From assembly GCA_013289195.1 (NCBI GenBank), contig JABDAI010000009.1, positions 24,973 to 35,542 on the forward strand: DNA of 10,570 nucleotides, in the 5' to 3' direction. The DNA is from Verrucomicrobiota bacterium (GTDB lineage: Bacteria > Verrucomicrobiota > Verrucomicrobiae > Opitutales > CG1-02-43-26). The notes under the pieces were generated by a model. It searched no databases. It was not told the DNA's origin and saw only the letters and a list, made by a program, of their open reading frames with translations. Each line of letters opens with the position of its first letter. Position 1 is the stretch's first letter. Positions 8,201-10,570 of the stretch are shown piece after piece. The position numbers and the translations under genes were made by a program.

Positions 8201-8498
8201 CTGCTATCAAATAGAAACTGGCAATATTCCATCCCTTCTTTTCCTTTTCATTTTGATCGGTATTGTGATTCTCAACATCATTTCTGTTTTTCCTTTGGCT
8301 GTAATATTCCCCATTAAAAAAGTCGATTCTCTTTTGATTTGCTTGTGAGCCATATATATGGTTGTTAATTCGATTTCTAGTCTCAACGAAAGCTTTTAAA
8401 ACTTGATTTTGATCTATTTTTGCAAAACGATAACTTGTGTCAATTAATCTTCTTAACATATTTTTTAAACTTGATTCAATTTTTCCTAAAATTTTCAA
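5271..8498 (-). CDS. Membrane-linked STAND ATPase-TPR protein with shared C-terminal domain
   Basis: This is the only complete gene in the window (1075 residues). Residues 1-90 are a basic, Asn-rich leader. A hydrophobic segment at about 91-108 ends in AYLLINSQASA, followed by an acidic run. The STAND/NB-ARC NTPase covers about 140-460: P-loop GAGGMGKST (176-184, Lys182), Walker B ILLIFDN (Asp254), sensor-like KVIITARN (274-281), GESPFRL (324-330), a winged-helix region and VSHRI (442-446) in the MHD position. Seven kinesin-light-chain-like TPRs of 45 residues follow at about 550-860. The C-terminal domain (about 896-1075) has C896-x-x-C899-L-G-G-N and E-C909-R-W and matches both neighbours. 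No enzymatic effector lies between the membrane segment and the P-loop, so any output would be membrane-linked or reside in the C-terminal domain. The start is a TTG overlapping the upstream gene by 23 bp with purine-rich sequence before it; ATG at 8459 (residue 14) is the alternative. Predicted role: ATP-dependent, oligomerising sensor switch; the target is unknown. Confidence 0.93.
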   Translation of the reverse strand: MKILGKIESSLKNMLRRLIDTSYRFAKIDQNQVLKAFVETRNRINNHIYGSQANQKRIDFFNGEYYSQRKNRNDVENHNTDQNEKEKKGWNIASFYLIAASIMAYLLINSQASADQEEDVKELETNGVGSNVHLKILSKKLAANLPSLIENYVDFRGKKELLDQKLNEREIVVISGAGGMGKSTLAAQYGNDCQQGGNTQVIWIKGTQIEEEFSHFAGILGIETNDLSSEIIRNLVYGNLQDLFDKNQILLIFDNVETKEKIEKYLINLPSTAKVIITARNRNLLEGIRPVNVDGFSKDEASFYLRQAIKSSEEETETIINVVGESPFRLSIVVAYLKNHRLMSVDEFVDIYLTIKGVKSERSQNEEIYPEVEMLFGNLKNDSPKAWQLLKYLAYLDAEGVSVKFIREIMDQTLDELEATVNDLRKLSLVKIKESNETTLKVSHRIIQDETKKALVEEDQTQVPKLLKKLIGELDQVFPNVNDNPEHWRKAIEWINHAEQLTQEGKKVNLAFTDLKSLFSKIGNYSYYIKFNYKEAINYWNELLDYQRKIYPSDHPEIAVLLNSVGTSYTKLGGKEDLRKGLQYKKDALTMYQTLFPGDHPYTANSLNNVGWTYAKLEEEENLRKGLQYLKKGLKMREALFSGDHSATADSLNNIGYTYGKLSGEENLRKSLHYLEKGLKMRQALFLGNYLGTARSLNNIGSTYIQLGWEENLHKGLKYLEDALEMLQVLFPGNHPDTAFSFKNIGSTYAKLEGEENLCKGLKYLNNGLNMQQALFPGNHPATANALSRIGCTYTKLAGQENLRKGLKYQEDALKMQQTLFPGNNPWTSLLLHNLVITYQKLGDENKALEYMKQAYSIYAAKFDENHKKVRDIKVQIESLEPNFFINQQDESTLKCPNCLGGNKVGPECRWIINSRGKVDDGLLELKKKIQSNVLNTVVESVESYKWSHIGWLSYDLGVKGYVEKSYLKKQLGELGNREDNIEVAQMLTFEAMNLGIMKSANKPYDVVEGFTQDNPELVKKIAVEHPEFFVDGSIVEACIKAMPNDKFFEEHMLKHVKYMGMEVRKAQRQNLSLI
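5274..5813 (-). repeat. Duplicated C-terminal-domain segment, copy 1
   Basis: This segment encodes the shared C-terminal domain of the middle gene and pairs with 8479-9012 in the upstream gene. Some blocks are almost identical in DNA: comparing the stretch from about 5656 to 5740 with its counterpart shows only about four differences in some 84 bases. It is a paralogous coding repeat; no inverted ends or target duplications suggest a mobile element. Confidence 0.75.
5930..6865 (-). repeat. Seven TPR-coding repeats with exact 135-bp period (middle gene)
   Basis: The codons for the turn before helix A recur at 6024, 6159, 6294, 6429, 6564, 6699 and 6834, always 135 bp apart with no indels. Each 45-residue unit follows LFPGNHPxTAxSLNNIGxTYxKLxGEENLRKG. 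The last unit is shortened (LGDENKALEY) and closes the array. Units share a gene-specific consensus (PGNHPxTA, ENLRKG) that differs from the right-hand gene, suggesting repeat homogenisation within the gene. Confidence 0.88.
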
Positions 8499-10570
8499 AT
8501 CCTCGCTCTTTCCTTGCTTCCATGCCCATATATTTTACATGCTTCAAAAGATGTTCTTCAAATGCAGAATCATGCGGAATTGCTTTAACACAAGCTTCTA
8601 CTATTGAGCCATCTATAAAAAACTCAGGATGCTCTTGTGCTATCTTTTTTACTAGCTCGGGGTCATTGCGTGTAAATTCTTGCACTATAGAATAAGGCTT
8701 TTTCTCGGATTTCATTATTCCTAAATTCATTGCTTCGAACGTCAACATTTGTGCTACTTCTATATTATCTTCTGTATTTCCTAATTCTCCTAATTGTTTT
8801 TTTAAATAACTCTTTTCTACGTATCTCTTTACTCCCTGCTCATATGATAACCACCCAATATGGCTCCATTTATAAGGTTCTACGGATTCGACTACTTTAT
8901 TCAAAACATTCGATTGAATTTTCTTCTTTAACTCTAATAAGCTATCATTAGTCTCTCCTCTCGAATGAATAATCCACCTACATTCAGATCCTATTCGATT
9001 GCCTCCGTGACATTTTTCTTGGTTTAGTTTTCTTCCAAATGGGTAAAGAGGTTGTAATGCTTTAATGTTGGAATACATTTCTTGCCAGCTACTGTCTCTA
9101 ATGACGTAAGACATACTATAAGCTTGTTTAAAATATTCAAGTGCTTTATAGGTATCTCCTAAATCTTCGTAGTCTATTCCAACATCATTTAATAACTGAG
9201 CTACATAGGGATGATTGTTAGGGAATAATGCTTGGTACATTTTTAATGACTTTTCCTGATATTGAAGTCCTTTTCTTTTGTTCTCCTCTCCTCCTAAGGC
9301 TTTATAAGCGCACCCTACATTATTGAGTAAATTTGCTACATCGGGATGATTTTCGGGGAATAATGCTTGAAACATTTCTAGCGCCTTTTCCTGATATTTC
9401 AGTCCCTTTCTTCTATTCTCTGCTCCTCCTAAGGCTTCATAAGCTATACCAATATTATTTAATGATATTGCTACACTGGGATGATTTTCGGGAAATAAAG
9501 CTTGTCTCATTTTTAAAGCCTTTTTCTGATATTTGAGTCCTTTTCTGAAGTTATTCTCTCCTCCTAACATCAAGTAATTTGCCGCAATATTATGAAATGA
9601 TCTAGCCACATCGGGATGATTTTCAGGGAATAATGCTTGGTACATTTTTAGTGCCTCTTCCTGATATTTGAGTCCTTTTCTTTTATTCTCCTCTCCTCCT
9701 AACGCCTGGTAAATGAAACCCATATCATTAAATGATCCAGCCACATCGGGATGATCGTCAGGGAATAATGCTTGGTTCATTTTTAGCGCCTCTTCCTGAT
9801 ATTTTAGCGCTTTTCTTATATTCTCCTTCCCTTTTAAGGCAATGTAAACCTTCGCGACTTTATTTAATGAATGAGCTAGTAACGGATGATTGCTTTTATG
9901 AATTCTTTGTTGTGCATTTAATTCTTTCTTAAAATATTTTTTTGCTTCCTTGAAATTAAAGTCAATGCTATAATGATAGGTTCCTATTTTGTTTAGTAAA
10001 TCTGTTATATCTTTATTCGATGCATCTGTTGTATTAACAATTATTTTTGCATGCCTCATTAATTCTGCTACTTCTCTCCCTTCATCAACCTTAGACCATT
10101 CTTTGTTCAATTCTTCAATCAATCTTCCTAATATCTGTGCTTCTTGGGTTCTATCCTCTTCCTGCAACGCTTTTTTCGTTTCTTCTTGTACTATCCTATG
10201 CGTTACTTTCACTTTCCTTTCATTGACTTTTACTAATGACAACTCCTTTAGTTTATTTATAGCTTCTTGTAGTTCATTGAATGTTTGATCCATAATTTTT
10301 CCCATCATTCTCACTGACACTCCTTCCGCATCCAGATAGGCTAGATTTTTCAATAATTCCCATCCCTTTGGACTACCTTTTTTTAAATTTCTAAATAACA
10401 TTTCTACTTCTGGATAGATTTCTTCATTCTCACTATGGCCTCTTTTAATTTGAAGATACTTCTCTGTTAATTCGTCGACACTCATTAAAGGATAGTTTTT
10501 TAAATAAGCCCCTATTATTGATAATCTAAACGGAGACGCACCTGCTACATTGATTATCTTTTCTGCTTCT
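8476..10570 (-). CDS. STAND ATPase-TPR protein with shared C-terminal domain (partial, 5' end outside window)
   Basis: The frame is open to the right edge, giving 697 visible residues. The ATG at 10485 is internal: the 28 codons upstream of it encode INVAGASPFRLSIIGAYLK-like sequence that aligns with residues about 318-342 of the next gene, placing the window edge inside the NTPase domain. By that alignment roughly 315 residues, including the P-loop and any N-terminal effector, are outside. Visible parts are the GASPFRL motif, the winged-helix region with EIYPEVEMLF and LAYLDAEGVSV shared with the paralogue, KVTHRI in the MHD position, six TPRs with a PENHPDVA / LGGEENKRKG consensus, and the C-terminal domain beginning at the Cys codon 9012-9010 (CHGGNRIGSECRW). 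That domain is about 80% identical by eye to the next gene's. The stop (TGA, 8478-8476) overlaps the start of the following gene, so the two are probably co-transcribed. Its N-terminal effector, if any, is the main unknown. Confidence 0.93.
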   Translation of the reverse strand, partial: EAEKIINVAGASPFRLSIIGAYLKNYPLMSVDELTEKYLQIKRGHSENEEIYPEVEMLFRNLKKGSPKGWELLKNLAYLDAEGVSVRMMGKIMDQTFNELQEAINKLKELSLVKVNERKVKVTHRIVQEETKKALQEEDRTQEAQILGRLIEELNKEWSKVDEGREVAELMRHAKIIVNTTDASNKDITDLLNKIGTYHYSIDFNFKEAKKYFKKELNAQQRIHKSNHPLLAHSLNKVAKVYIALKGKENIRKALKYQEEALKMNQALFPDDHPDVAGSFNDMGFIYQALGGEENKRKGLKYQEEALKMYQALFPENHPDVARSFHNIAANYLMLGGENNFRKGLKYQKKALKMRQALFPENHPSVAISLNNIGIAYEALGGAENRRKGLKYQEKALEMFQALFPENHPDVANLLNNVGCAYKALGGEENKRKGLQYQEKSLKMYQALFPNNHPYVAQLLNDVGIDYEDLGDTYKALEYFKQAYSMSYVIRDSSWQEMYSNIKALQPLYPFGRKLNQEKCHGGNRIGSECRWIIHSRGETNDSLLELKKKIQSNVLNKVVESVEPYKWSHIGWLSYEQGVKRYVEKSYLKKQLGELGNTEDNIEVAQMLTFEAMNLGIMKSEKKPYSIVQEFTRNDPELVKKIAQEHPEFFIDGSIVEACVKAIPHDSAFEEHLLKHVKYMGMEARKERGFENFRKN
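8479..9012 (-). repeat. Duplicated C-terminal-domain segment, copy 2
   Basis: This is the counterpart of 5274-5813, encoding CHGGNRIGSECRW through KHVKYMGMEARKE of the right gene. Similarity to copy 1 continues to the last ~10 codons, where the tails diverge. The left gene carries a more diverged third copy beginning at 227 (CFGGNNIGFECRW), cut by the window edge. Confidence 0.75.
8499..8513 (-). promoter_or_regulatory. Ribosome-binding region deciding the TTG start of the middle gene
   Basis: Immediately before the TTG at 8498 the minus strand reads GGAAAGAGCGAGGAT. GGAAAGAG lies at usable spacing (seven bases), and GAGG lies only two bases from the start. The region is inside the last codons of the upstream gene, so translational coupling is likely. 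The in-frame ATG at 8459 lacks any purine-rich site. Confidence 0.35.
9120..9915 (-). repeat. Six TPR-coding repeats with exact 135-bp period (right gene)
   Basis: The same turn recurs at 9211, 9346, 9481, 9616, 9751 and 9886, each 135 bp apart. Four central units are closely similar at DNA level and share PENHPDVA / ALGGEENKRKGLKYQ. Variable residues cluster at the end of helix A (GFIYQ, AANYLM, GIAYE, GCAYK, GIDYE). The closing unit has LGDTYKALEYFKQAYSM, like the middle gene's last unit. Confidence 0.88.

Noticed and set aside
9120..9915. Regular 135-bp repeats as a CRISPR array or satellite
   Set aside because: The period is a whole number of codons, every unit encodes a TPR in one open frame, and there are no unique spacers between identical short repeats.
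8486..10485. ATG at 10485 as the start of the right-hand gene
   Set aside because: The frame is open upstream to the window edge and those 28 codons align with the NTPase domain of the paralogue, so this ATG is internal.
1..10570. tRNA, rRNA, riboswitch, phage or integrase genes
   Set aside because: I looked on both strands, and in the spacer in particular, and saw no cloverleaf, conserved RNA motif, integrase or structural phage gene.

Overview
The window is AT-rich bacterial DNA (roughly two thirds A+T by eye) and all recognisable coding content is on the minus strand. It holds a head-to-tail array of three large paralogous genes. Read in transcription order they are: a gene cut by the right edge (8476 to beyond 10570), a complete gene (5271-8498), and a very long gene cut by the left edge (1-4916). 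All three belong to the STAND/NB-ARC class of signal-transduction ATPases with kinesin-light-chain-like TPR arrays. They end in the same C-terminal domain, which I do not recognise, marked by a C-x-G-G-N-x-x-G-x-E-C-R-W signature.

The organism cannot be fixed from this window because no marker gene, rRNA or tRNA is present. The base composition and large, repeat-rich, eukaryote-like TPR/NB-ARC proteins in tandem would fit a host-associated alphaproteobacterium (Rickettsiales-like or Holosporales-like amoeba/arthropod symbiont). That is a low-confidence inference.

Layout. 1-4916 (minus): leader, membrane segment, class-3-lipase-like hydrolase (GHSLG), STAND NTPase (GPAGMGKST), nine TPRs, start of the shared C-terminal domain; the last ~100 codons lie outside. 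4859-4889: a textbook intrinsic terminator on the minus strand, oddly placed inside the first codons of that frame. 4917-5270: non-coding spacer with weak promoter-like elements, a perfect 14-bp palindrome and a second inverted repeat. 5271-8498 (minus): leader, membrane segment, STAND NTPase (GAGGMGKST), seven TPRs, complete shared C-terminal domain. 8476 to the right edge (minus): the end of the STAND domain, six TPRs and the shared C-terminal domain; it overlaps the next gene by 23 bp.

How they may work together (inference). Effector, STAND switch and repeat sensor is the plan of NLR-like immune ATPases: bacterial Avs-type anti-phage proteins, and fungal NLRs with lipase-like N-termini. 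The array looks like one backbone carrying different N-terminal outputs, with a lipase in the left gene and only a membrane segment in the middle one. Between the two right-hand paralogues the STAND end and C-terminal domain are strongly conserved while the TPR arrays have diverged in sequence and copy number, as expected if the TPRs are the recognition surface. Whether the target is phage, a competing element or the eukaryotic host cannot be decided from the sequence. The leader-plus-hydrophobic-segment N-terminus raises the possibility that these proteins are membrane-anchored or exported.
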